Positions 1-6,309 of a stretch of 7,104 nt of DNA are shown here, one piece after another. The position numbers and the translations under genes are program-made. Each line of letters begins with the position of its first letter. Within the stretch, counting starts at the first letter, position 1. Source of the stretch: Psychrobacter sp. (GTDB taxonomy: Bacteria; Pseudomonadota; Gammaproteobacteria; Pseudomonadales; Moraxellaceae); contig JARIAA010000244.1 in the NCBI GenBank assembly GCA_029264635.1, forward strand, positions 1 through 7,104, written 5' to 3'. The notes beneath the pieces are model-generated. The model saw only the letters and a program-made list of their open reading frames with translations. It was not told where the DNA came from and did not search any database.

Positions 1-6
1 TATCAT

Positions 7-2373
7 TTACGAATCATTATTCGTAACTTGAATAGACATACCGATTTGATTGGCGAGCTCTGCAAATCCTGGGAAACTAGTATTGACGGTTTCAACCCCT
101 TCAATGGCAATCTGCTTTGAGGCACGTAGACTGGCAACGGCAAAGCTCATGGCAATACGATGATCATGGTGTGATGTGATATGCCCGCCACCAAAGACAG
201 GCTGGCTATTTGTTACTTCGCCATTTCGACTTTGAATACCTAGCCCTTTGATAATCAAACCGTCCTCAGTAACCGTACAATCAACACCAAGGGTTTGTAG
301 CCCTTCTGCCATCACGGCAATGCGATCGGACTCTTTCACGCGTAACTCTTTTGCACCCGTCAGCACTGTACGACCTTGAGCGCAGCTGGCAGCGATGAAA
401 AGTACTGGAAACTCATCAATGGCGAGTGGCACAAGATACTCTGGTATCTCAATACCGACTAAGTTTGAACCACGAATAGTGATATCAGCCACCGGTTCAC
501 CGCCCACATGGGTCTCATTACTCAAGCTGATATCAGCTTGCATAAGCTTTAAGATATCGATAATACCCGTACGCGTAGGATTAATACCCACTTGCGTTAA
601 GGTCAGCTCGCTACCTTGGCTGATAGCAGCGGCCACCATAAAGAAAGCGGCAGATGAGATGTCAGCAGGGACAGCGATATCACCGCCTATGAGCTTGCCG
701 CCGCCTTCAACACTAATACGATTGCCATCGACAGTTACAGGGTAACCAAAAGCTGACAACATACGCTCGGTATGGTCACGGCTAACTTCAGGCTGAGTGA
801 CGATCGTTGTACCCTCGCTCCACAATCCTGCTAATAGTAAGCAAGACTTGACCTGTGCAGACGCGACTGGCATATCATATTCAATACCTTGAAGTGGCTT
901 GCCGACATTATCGCGGCCCGTAATACTTAGCGGCGCTGTGCCACTATGCCCCGTGCTTTGAATGACGGCACCCATCTCTCTAAGGGGTGCTGCGACACGC
1001 TCCATTGGACGCTTATTTAAGCTGGTATCACCGATTAGCACACTATCAAACGCTTGGGCGGCTAAAATACCCGATAGCAGGCGCATACTGGTGCCTGAAT
1101 TACCCATATAAAGCGGCGTTTTGCTCGGTTTTAAGCCGTGCATACCAACGCCATGAATAATCAGCTTACCCTTATCAGGGCCTTCAATCGTCACGCCCAT
1201 ATCACGAAACGCCTGCAAGGTCGCAAGCGCATCTTCACCTTCCAAAAATCCTGTGACATTGGTCACGCCCGTTGCAAGGCTACCGAGCATGATACTGCGA
1301 TGGGAGATAGATTTATCACCAGGGATAGCAATCGTGCCTGTGACGGTGTTACTGGGAGAAATAAGGTAAGAAGCTGACATAACAGAGGTATCCGTATAAG
1401 GGGTGCTGGCTAACATATGGCCAAAATGTCGCCGTGCGGCTTGCGCGCGGCCCAAAAGTCCCATCAGGGCAGTTGAATCTTTATCAATAATAAGTTGGCG
1501 TATATCCTGTAGATAGGCGCTGTACTCATCAAGGGCGCTCACAATCGCGCTTTGATTAGCAAAAAATATATCGTGCCACATCTTAGGGTCGCTGGCAGCA
1601 ATGCGAGTAAAGTCGCGAAAGCCGCCAGCTGCGTAGCGAAACATATCTAGATTATCATCATGACTTGCCAATTGTTCAACCAAATTAAAGGCGAGCAAAT
1701 GGGGCAAATGACTGGTATGTGCCAATATCGTATCATGATGCGCGGCATCCATGGCCATGACTTTAGCTCCTACCGCTTCCCATAACTGACGTAGCCTAAC
1801 AATCGCAGTAAGAGTCGTCGTTGGTAGCTCACAGATAATCACGCTATGATTGACAAATAAATTGGCGCGCCTGGCATGATACCCCGAATTTTCGGCACCA
1901 GCAATCGGATGGGCAGGCACAAGACCTGTAGGCAGTATTGTAAATACAGTTTTAGCAGCCTCGATGATATTGACTTTGGTACTGCACACATCGGTAATGA
2001 TGCAATCTGTGGCAAGCTGACCGCTATCCATTGCGTTTTTGATATCAGTAAATACTGCTTGTACCGCCTGTACTGGTACGGCAATGATTATCAAATCACT
2101 ACCATTTACTACGTCACCTAATACTGCACTACCCGCATCAAGCAATCCCTGCTGAATAGCTTCCTCTAAACTTGGCGCATGCCGATCGACTGCCACCAAA
2201 CGCTCACTGAGACCATTGTCCTTAATCGCCTGCGCAAGGCTGGCACCGATTAGCCCTAGACCAATCACGCAAACTTGCTTAAATAAGCTTGAGTGATTAT
2301 TTAAAAGCTGTTGCTTATTATTTTTTTGCTGGTTTTGTTGAGAACTCACAGTGTATCTCGTTGCACAACCCAC
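7..2373 (-). CDS. tyrA-aroA: TyrA·AroA fusion: prephenate/cyclohexadienyl dehydrogenase + EPSP synthase
   Basis: This is a bifunctional cytoplasmic enzyme of 788 residues. The N-terminal half (about 35-320) is a TyrA dehydrogenase that oxidatively decarboxylates prephenate, and probably arogenate, towards tyrosine. It shows the Rossmann motif VIGLGLIGASLA (36-47), Asp63 after the second strand (suggests NAD+), HPIAGAENSG (155-164), TSHLPH (220-225) and GGFRDFTR (250-257). After a short linker, residues from about 335 form 5-enolpyruvylshikimate-3-phosphate synthase, which joins shikimate-3-phosphate to PEP. Its motifs are PGDKSISHRS (351-360), GNSGTSMR (424-431), SAQVKS (505-510), SRDHTER (531-537), IDEFP (652-656) and RVKESDRIA (678-686). 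The start is GTG, chosen for the AGGGA site 6 bases upstream; a later in-frame GTG at 2347-2349 has a poorer site. Residues 1-34 are a Gln/Asn-rich extension of unknown role. Such fusions are known in Acinetobacter and some pseudomonads. It is the last complete gene of the pheA-hisC-tyrA·aroA cluster. Confidence 0.95.
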   Translation of the reverse strand: MGCATRYTVSSQQNQQKNNKQQLLNNHSSLFKQVCVIGLGLIGASLAQAIKDNGLSERLVAVDRHAPSLEEAIQQGLLDAGSAVLGDVVNGSDLIIIAVPVQAVQAVFTDIKNAMDSGQLATDCIITDVCSTKVNIIEAAKTVFTILPTGLVPAHPIAGAENSGYHARRANLFVNHSVIICELPTTTLTAIVRLRQLWEAVGAKVMAMDAAHHDTILAHTSHLPHLLAFNLVEQLASHDDNLDMFRYAAGGFRDFTRIAASDPKMWHDIFFANQSAIVSALDEYSAYLQDIRQLIIDKDSTALMGLLGRAQAARRHFGHMLASTPYTDTSVMSASYLISPSNTVTGTIAIPGDKSISHRSIMLGSLATGVTNVTGFLEGEDALATLQAFRDMGVTIEGPDKGKLIIHGVGMHGLKPSKTPLYMGNSGTSMRLLSGILAAQAFDSVLIGDTSLNKRPMERVAAPLREMGAVIQSTGHSGTAPLSITGRDNVGKPLQGIEYDMPVASAQVKSCLLLAGLWSEGTTIVTQPEVSRDHTERMLSAFGYPVTVDGNRISVEGGGKLIGGDIAVPADISSAAFFMVAAAISQGSELTLTQVGINPTRTGIIDILKLMQADISLSNETHVGGEPVADITIRGSNLVGIEIPEYLVPLAIDEFPVLFIAASCAQGRTVLTGAKELRVKESDRIAVMAEGLQTLGVDCTVTEDGLIIKGLGIQSRNGEVTNSQPVFGGGHITSHHDHRIAMSFAVASLRASKQIAIEGVETVNTSFPGFAELANQIGMSIQVTNNDS

Positions 2374-2379
2374 TTTATA

Positions 2380-2384
2380 TCCCT
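2380..2384 (-). promoter_or_regulatory. Ribosome binding site for the GTG start of tyrA·aroA
   Basis: On the minus strand the sequence reads AGGGA, then six bases (TATAAA), then GTG at 2373-2371. The spacing supports this GTG as the start, even though it gives an unusual Gln/Asn-rich N-terminus. The hisC-tyrA gap (2374-2470, 97 bp) holds only a weak AGCAA/TTGCT hairpin with no adjoining T-run. Read-through from hisC is therefore likely. Confidence 0.6.
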
Positions 2385-2470
2385 ACGTCGTAAAACATCG
2401 GTCTACATTGGCATGATAAAAAGTGGGTAAGTAAAAAATGACGGTCAGAGCAATGTTTGCTGAGGCTTAT

Positions 2471-3595
2471 TTAATCATTACTTAATATGGATCGTAACGT
2501 ATCAATGAGGCGCATATTGTCTTCTGCCACACCAACGGTAACACGTAACCATCCGCTCAGCCCGTAGCCTGCCAGCGGACGGACAATGACGCCCTGCTCA
2601 AGGAGTGCTTGATAAACAGCAGGGGCATCCTCAATCTCAACCATCATAAAGTTAGCGTGCGACTTAATAAACGCTAATCCCAATGCATCGAACTGCTTCT
2701 CAAGCCAGCGTCTTTGTTCTTGATTGGTTTGACGTACCTCTGCAATAAAAGCTTGATCAGCAAGGGCTGCAGCAGCAGCAGCAAGCGCTATACGGCTGAC
2801 GTTAAATGGTTGACGAATGCGGTTAAGTAGATCAGCAACGTTCGCTGAGCTCAGTGCATAGCCCACACGCAGACCTGCTAAGCCATATGCTTTAGAAAAG
2901 GTGCGCACAATCACCACGTTATCGAACTCATCTAATAACGCACGGTTATTACTGTCGGGACTATACTCGATATAGGCTTCATCTAATACTACCAACACCG
3001 AGCTTGGGATACTTGCAACAAACGTACGCAGCTCTTTATGCGCAAGCTGCGTCCCTGTTGGATTGTTTGGATTGGCAATAAAAACCAGCTTGGTATTGCG
3101 ATTATCTTCTACTGCCTGACGCATAGCATGTAAATCATGACCAAAGCGATGCGCGGGCACTTCTACGCCTGTCGCCCCTTGCATTTTTGTCACCATAGGA
3201 TAGACGATAAAACCATACTGACTATAAATCACTGCATCTTTTGCACTGACAAAAGTGCGTGCCAAGATATCAAGCAAATCATCGGAGCCATTGCCCAGTG
3301 TAATCTGCTCTACCGCAATATTATTAAAGTCAGCCAATGCTTGCTTTAGATAATAGCCGTTACCATCTGGATAACGTGCTAGATTTCCTAACTGCTCAGT
3401 AATCGCTAAGGTTACGTAGGGCGAGCAGCCCATTGAATTCTCGTTGCTTGCCAGTTTTACCACATCAGAGACGCCATATTCACGAGTCAATTCTTCAACA
3501 GGCTTACCAGTTTGATAGGGCACTAGCTCTAAAATACTGTCATAAGCGGGCGTTAACGGTGACAAGTCCAACTTTATCGATGTCGTAGACGGCAT
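2471..3595 (-). CDS. hisC: Histidinol-phosphate / aromatic aminotransferase (HisC2-like, HisHb)
   Basis: This is a 374-residue fold-type I PLP aminotransferase, a normal length for HisC. Visible motifs are LASNENSMG near the N-terminus (48-56), GNGSDD (101-106), NPNNPTG (175-181), LDEAYIEY (204-211), the PLP-lysine box TFSKAYGLAGLRVGYA with Lys235, VRPL (338-341) and the substrate-binding Arg351 in WLRVT. It transfers an amino group between glutamate and imidazole-acetol phosphate. Homologues in this aromatic gene order (called HisHb) are thought also to transaminate phenylpyruvate and 4-hydroxyphenylpyruvate. The position between pheA and tyrA·aroA supports that aromatic role; this is inferred from context. 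The ATG has AAGGA six bases upstream (3602-3606). An alanine run (271-277) is encoded partly by a GCT triplet repeat. Confidence 0.94.
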   Translation of the reverse strand: MPSTTSIKLDLSPLTPAYDSILELVPYQTGKPVEELTREYGVSDVVKLASNENSMGCSPYVTLAITEQLGNLARYPDGNGYYLKQALADFNNIAVEQITLGNGSDDLLDILARTFVSAKDAVIYSQYGFIVYPMVTKMQGATGVEVPAHRFGHDLHAMRQAVEDNRNTKLVFIANPNNPTGTQLAHKELRTFVASIPSSVLVVLDEAYIEYSPDSNNRALLDEFDNVVIVRTFSKAYGLAGLRVGYALSSANVADLLNRIRQPFNVSRIALAAAAAALADQAFIAEVRQTNQEQRRWLEKQFDALGLAFIKSHANFMMVEIEDAPAVYQALLEQGVIVRPLAGYGLSGWLRVTVGVAEDNMRLIDTLRSILSND

Positions 3596-3710
3596 GTTTT
3601 ATCCTTAGAGGTAATAACCCATTTTTTATAAAAATTTATGATTCGTCATTATTATGAAAGATTAATAATGATCATTTTATTTACATATTATTTGATCAAT
3701 ATATAAGCCG
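3596..3710. other. AT-rich pheA-hisC intergenic gap with weak inverted repeats
   Basis: This 115 bp gap is far more AT-rich than the genes around it. It holds an 8 bp inverted repeat CATTATTA/TAATAATG with an 8-base loop (3647-3654 and 3663-3670), a palindrome AATGATCATT (3667-3676) and another, TTGATCAA (3692-3699). There is no GC-rich stem with a T-run, so I see no terminator. A weak internal promoter for hisC can be drawn on the minus strand (TTGATC, 17 bases, AATGAT), but it matches only four of six bases in each box. Transcript processing or stability is another possible role. Confidence 0.4.
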
Positions 3711-4892
3711 TTATAGCACCGCTTTTGGGTATGAGCCTAATACTCGCACATCTTTTACTAACGGACGAATATCAGCAATGGCGGCACTGACATTTGGATC
3801 TTGAATATGACCATCCATATCAATAAAGAAGACATACGCCCATTTATTAGGACGCTCAGGACGGGTCTCAATGCTGGTCATCGACACCCCATGATAGGAT
3901 AGTGGCTTAAGAATTTCGATCAATGCACCAGCTTTATCATGCGCTGAGACCACGATAGAAGTTTTGTCTTGCCCTGATGGCGCAATAGCTTCATGCCCAA
4001 TGATTAAGAAGCGCGTGGTATTACTAGGATTGTCTTCGATATTTGAGTAAAGCTTATGCAAATCATACTCGGCAGCAGCCACGTCCCCTGCAATGGCAGC
4101 TGAATGCCACTCGTTTTTGAGACGACGAGCAGCCTCGCCATTACTCGATACCGCGACGCGCTCAACATTAGGGAAGTTGACATCAAGCCAATGTCGGCAC
4201 TGCGCAAGCGACTGCTGATGCGAATAAATACGGCTAAGACCATCCACTTTGGTATGCTCAGCGACTAAGAAGTTTTGATGAATAGGCAGCTCAACCTCAC
4301 CAATTATCTTGAGACTTGAAGATAAAAAACCATCTAAGGTATGATTGACCACCCCTTCTGAGGAATTTTCAACAGGCACGACACCATACATCGCAGTCCC
4401 CGCCTCGACTTCACGAAACACATCGGTAATGGTCGTCATCGGTACTGTATCAGCCGCTTTACCAAAATGCTTTAGCGCAGCAGCGTGAGTAAAGGTGCCA
4501 ACAGGCCCCAAAAAAGCGATGCGCTGCGGTGCTTCTAAGTCCAAGCACACAGACATAATTTCGCGAAATAAACGCGCCATTTTTTCGTCAGCGATAGGAC
4601 CTGTATTACGCGCCATCACAGCTTTTAAAACTTGTGCTTCACGTTCAGGGCGATAGAAAATAGGGTTTTTATCAGTGGTAACCCCACTTTTTGCCACGTG
4701 CTCTTTTTTAACGGCTGCCACTTGCTGAGCCAGCTTGGCGCGGTCGTTGATCAGCGTATGAATCTCACAATCTACCGCATCAATCTTTTGACGCAGATGA
4801 TTTAAAAACGCTTGATCAGTCGAAGCATCATTTGCACCTAAAGCAGCTGGGTTGACGTTGTCTATGTTTTGCTCTGATGACTGCTCACTCAT
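3711..4892 (-). CDS. pheA: Bifunctional chorismate mutase / prephenate dehydratase (P-protein)
   Basis: This 393-residue cytoplasmic enzyme converts chorismate to prephenate and prephenate to phenylpyruvate. An AroQ-type helical chorismate mutase domain spans about 28-118, with Arg34, Arg51 and the FYRPEREAQVL segment (79-89). The prephenate dehydratase domain runs from AFLGPVGTFTHAAA (126-139) through VPVENSSEG (172-180) and SHQQSLAQCR (224-233) to the catalytic TRF box (293-295). A C-terminal ACT domain (about 310-390) carries GALIEIL (322-328) and an ETRP form of the ESRP motif (342-345). In this family these motifs bind phenylalanine for feedback inhibition. The first 27 residues are a Ser/Asn/Gln-rich extension before the mutase. 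The ATG is supported by AAGGA nine bases upstream (4902-4906). It is the first gene of the cluster and diverges from tal. Confidence 0.96.
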   Translation of the reverse strand: MSEQSSEQNIDNVNPAALGANDASTDQAFLNHLRQKIDAVDCEIHTLINDRAKLAQQVAAVKKEHVAKSGVTTDKNPIFYRPEREAQVLKAVMARNTGPIADEKMARLFREIMSVCLDLEAPQRIAFLGPVGTFTHAAALKHFGKAADTVPMTTITDVFREVEAGTAMYGVVPVENSSEGVVNHTLDGFLSSSLKIIGEVELPIHQNFLVAEHTKVDGLSRIYSHQQSLAQCRHWLDVNFPNVERVAVSSNGEAARRLKNEWHSAAIAGDVAAAEYDLHKLYSNIEDNPSNTTRFLIIGHEAIAPSGQDKTSIVVSAHDKAGALIEILKPLSYHGVSMTSIETRPERPNKWAYVFFIDMDGHIQDPNVSAAIADIRPLVKDVRVLGSYPKAVL

Positions 4893-4925
4893 TACCGCCC
4901 ATCCTTTTTATCACTCATGTCTTAA

Positions 4926-4944
4926 ATGCTAACAAATTTAGCAT
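4926..4944. promoter_or_regulatory. Operator-like palindrome upstream of pheA
   Basis: ATGCTAA and TTAGCAT form a perfect 7 bp inverted repeat around a 5-base centre (CAAAT), with its near edge 33 bases before the pheA start. A further TTAGCA half-site follows at 4946-4951. On the minus strand, TGCTAATAT (4943-4951) could be an extended -10 box (TG, one base, TAATAT), although no good -35 is visible. A repressor bound here would cover that box. It could equally be an RNA hairpin in the leader. It is not a TyrR box (TGTAAA-N6-TTTACA). Confidence 0.35.
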
Positions 4945-5095
4945 ATTAGCACTATCTTAAAAGCCATTTTCTATCTTTTGCCTATTTTTATTGCCTTATC
5001 ATATTTAAGATAATTCATAGAAAACTTATCATGATATGAATGACTGTCAGCAAATTTAACAGGCACTCAGGCAACCGTCCCTACTATAGCAAAAA

Positions 5096-5117
5096 CCATG
5101 CGTAGTGCCCATGCGTA
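5096..5117. repeat. 9 bp direct repeat CCATGCGTA upstream of tal
   Basis: CCATGCGTA occurs at 5096-5104 and again at 5109-5117, so the copies start 13 bp apart, slightly more than one helical turn. They lie about 190-210 bp upstream of tal and a similar distance upstream of pheA on the other strand. Tandem same-orientation sites at this phasing can be activator-binding sites. No regulator is recognised. Confidence 0.35.
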
Positions 5118-5198
5118 AATAAAGTTAATGATGCAAATTATGCTAAGCCGCAGGTTTTTAAGCAAAACCCTCCTACAGAACCGCTTAAAATTGCCTGT

Positions 5199-5226
5199 CA
5201 GACAAAATTGCTGCGCAAACTATGCT
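5199..5226 (+). promoter_or_regulatory. tal: Candidate tal promoter
   Basis: CAGACA (5199-5204; four of six matches to TTGACA) is followed by a 16 bp spacer and TATGCT (5221-5226; four of six matches to TATAAT). Transcription would start near 5233 and give a leader of about 70 bases. This was judged by eye, and other boxes in the AT-rich surroundings could serve. Confidence 0.3.
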
Positions 5227-5250
5227 ACAGTTTCATATTAGATTAGGGTT

Positions 5251-5269
5251 GTGTCGCTTTTAAGCGCAC
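5251..5269 (+). promoter_or_regulatory. Imperfect hairpin in the tal leader
   Basis: GTG and CGCT (with T5254 bulged between them) can pair with AGCG and CAC around a TTTA loop. The hairpin sits 22 bases ahead of the tal Shine-Dalgarno sequence. There is no T-run directly behind it, so it does not look like a terminator. A role in mRNA stability or translation is conceivable but unsupported. Confidence 0.2.
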
Positions 5270-5291
5270 AGTCACCGTTAAACGTTTTTAT

Positions 5292-5296
5292 AAGGA
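5292..5296 (+). promoter_or_regulatory. Ribosome binding site that decides between two adjacent tal ATGs
   Basis: AAGGA ends three bases before the ATG at 5300 and six bases before the ATG at 5303. Six bases is the usual spacing and is also what hisC and tyrA·aroA show in this window. The second ATG (protein MSALQQL) is therefore preferred. Confidence 0.55.
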
Positions 5297-5302
5297 TGCA
5301 TG

Positions 5303-6244
5303 ATGAGCGCATTACAACAACTTCACACTATGACCACCATTGTCGCCGATACAGGCGACCTATCTGCCATTGCGCGACTAAAACCTATCGATGCGACCAC
5401 CAATCCAAGCCTAATTACCAAAGCCCTTATTCACCCCGACAACCAAGCCATGCTATCAGAAACCATGAGTCGCCATCAGGGTAATGTAGACACTGTCATT
5501 GATGAGCTGACTATTCAAAGTGGCTGCAATATCTGGGAGTTAATCGAAGGCCGCGTGTCTACAGAGGTCGATGCGCGCTTGTCTTACGATACAAAAGCGA
5601 CCATCGATAAAGCGCTTGAATTTATTGACGCCTATCAAAAAGCGGGCGTTGATTCTGAGCGGGTACTGATTAAGATGGCGGCTACATGGCAAGGGATTGA
5701 AGCGGCACGTTACCTAGAAACTCAAAACATTCACTGTAATTTAACCCTGTTATTTGGCCAACATCAAGCCGTTGCCTGCGCGGATGCAGGCGTGACCCTC
5801 ATCTCACCATTCGTTGGACGCATTTTAGATTGGCAAAAGCGCCAGCAAAGTCGTCAAAACGTGCCTGTCTCTGAGGACATGGGTGTACAGTCGGTGAAGC
5901 TGATTTATCAATATTTTAAGCAGCATTGCTATGCCACACAAGTCATGGGTGCAAGCTTTCGCTCGGTTGAACAGATATTGGCACTGGCAGGTTGCGACTT
6001 ATTAACGATTGCCCCTGATTTGATTGATGAGTTGGCGATGATGGAGATCGATGTCACGCGCCAGCTGTCACCTAGTATGTCGATGGATTTGGCTGCTATG
6101 AAAAAGGTAAGCTTAACGCAAGAAGAGTTTAGCAACGCCTATCAACAAGATAAAGTCACACAAAACTTATTACCAAAAGGGATTGATGGTTTTATTGGCG
6201 CGCGTGATGAGCTAGCAAAAGCGTTGGCGGCTATGCGAGACTAG
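5303..6244 (+). CDS. tal: Transaldolase (TalB type)
   Basis: This 313-residue cytoplasmic enzyme of the non-oxidative pentose phosphate pathway moves a dihydroxyacetone unit from sedoheptulose-7-phosphate to glyceraldehyde-3-phosphate. That yields erythrose-4-phosphate and fructose-6-phosphate. The class I transaldolase signatures are clear: VADTGD with Asp16, ATTNPSLI (31-38) with Asn34, GRVSTEVDARLSYD (83-96) with Glu88, and RVLIKMAATWQG (120-131), whose Lys124 is the Schiff-base lysine. LISPFVGRILDW (166-177) carries the phosphate-binding Ser168 and Arg173. The length fits the TalB subfamily. An ATG one codon earlier (5300) is possible but too close to the Shine-Dalgarno sequence. Erythrose-4-phosphate feeds the shikimate pathway, so the divergent placement next to the aromatic cluster makes metabolic sense; co-regulation is an inference only. 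A hairpin terminator follows. Confidence 0.95.
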   Translation: MSALQQLHTMTTIVADTGDLSAIARLKPIDATTNPSLITKALIHPDNQAMLSETMSRHQGNVDTVIDELTIQSGCNIWELIEGRVSTEVDARLSYDTKATIDKALEFIDAYQKAGVDSERVLIKMAATWQGIEAARYLETQNIHCNLTLLFGQHQAVACADAGVTLISPFVGRILDWQKRQQSRQNVPVSEDMGVQSVKLIYQYFKQHCYATQVMGASFRSVEQILALAGCDLLTIAPDLIDELAMMEIDVTRQLSPSMSMDLAAMKKVSLTQEEFSNAYQQDKVTQNLLPKGIDGFIGARDELAKALAAMRD

Positions 6245-6254
6245 AGTTGAATTA

Positions 6255-6289
6255 AAAAAGCGCCCTAACTTTAAATTAGGACGCTTTTT
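6255..6289. terminator. Bidirectional rho-independent terminator between tal and the DUF305 gene
   Basis: AAAAAGCG pairs with CGCTTTTT. After one C·A mismatch, CCTAA pairs with TTAGG around a 7-base loop (CTTTAAA). The stem is flanked by As on the left and Ts on the right, so it works in both directions. It lies 10 bases after the tal stop and about 20 bases after the stop of the convergent DUF305 gene. Confidence 0.85.
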
Positions 6290-6309
6290 ATGGTTAGAAG
6301 CTGCAAGCA

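Larger units (their letters stand above)
4893..5299. other. Divergent pheA/tal intergenic region (407 bp)
   Basis: I see no credible gene here. The region is AT-rich and must hold promoters for the pheA cluster (leftward) and tal (rightward). It contains several short repeats listed separately: the 7 bp inverted repeat at 4926-4944, the direct pair CTTATCAT at 4995-5002 and 5025-5032, the palindrome TATCATGATA at 5027-5036, ATTCATA/TATGAAT at 5013-5019 and 5035-5041, and a 9 bp direct repeat at 5096-5117. A 6 bp perfect stem GGTTTT/AAAACC lies at 5153-5169. No Phe-rich leader peptide followed by a terminator precedes pheA, so enteric-type pheL attenuation is not evident. Confidence 0.6.

Noticed and set aside
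395..745. Plus-strand open frames opposite tyrA·aroA (also 1138-1377 and 1876-2121)
   Set aside because: They are antisense to strongly conserved enzyme coding and show no family motifs or ribosome binding sites.
3693..3698. A minus-strand TTGATC box as an internal hisC promoter
   Set aside because: Both boxes match only four of six consensus bases, and such matches are expected by chance in this AT-rich gap.
4938..4967. A 9-codon minus-strand frame (MAFKIVLIC) before pheA
   Set aside because: It is too short, has one Phe codon and no clear ribosome binding site, and is probably chance in AT-rich DNA.
4971..5018. A 15-codon minus-strand frame (MNYLKYDKAIKIGKR) upstream of pheA as a possible attenuation leader peptide
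   Set aside because: It has only two Tyr codons and no Phe codon, lacks a convincing Shine-Dalgarno sequence, and is not followed by a terminator-like stem with a T-run.
5056..5090. TTAACA followed by TACTAT/TATAGC as a tal promoter
   Set aside because: The -35 box is good, but the spacer is about 20 bp or more and the site is over 200 bp from the gene. The 5199-5226 candidate fits better.
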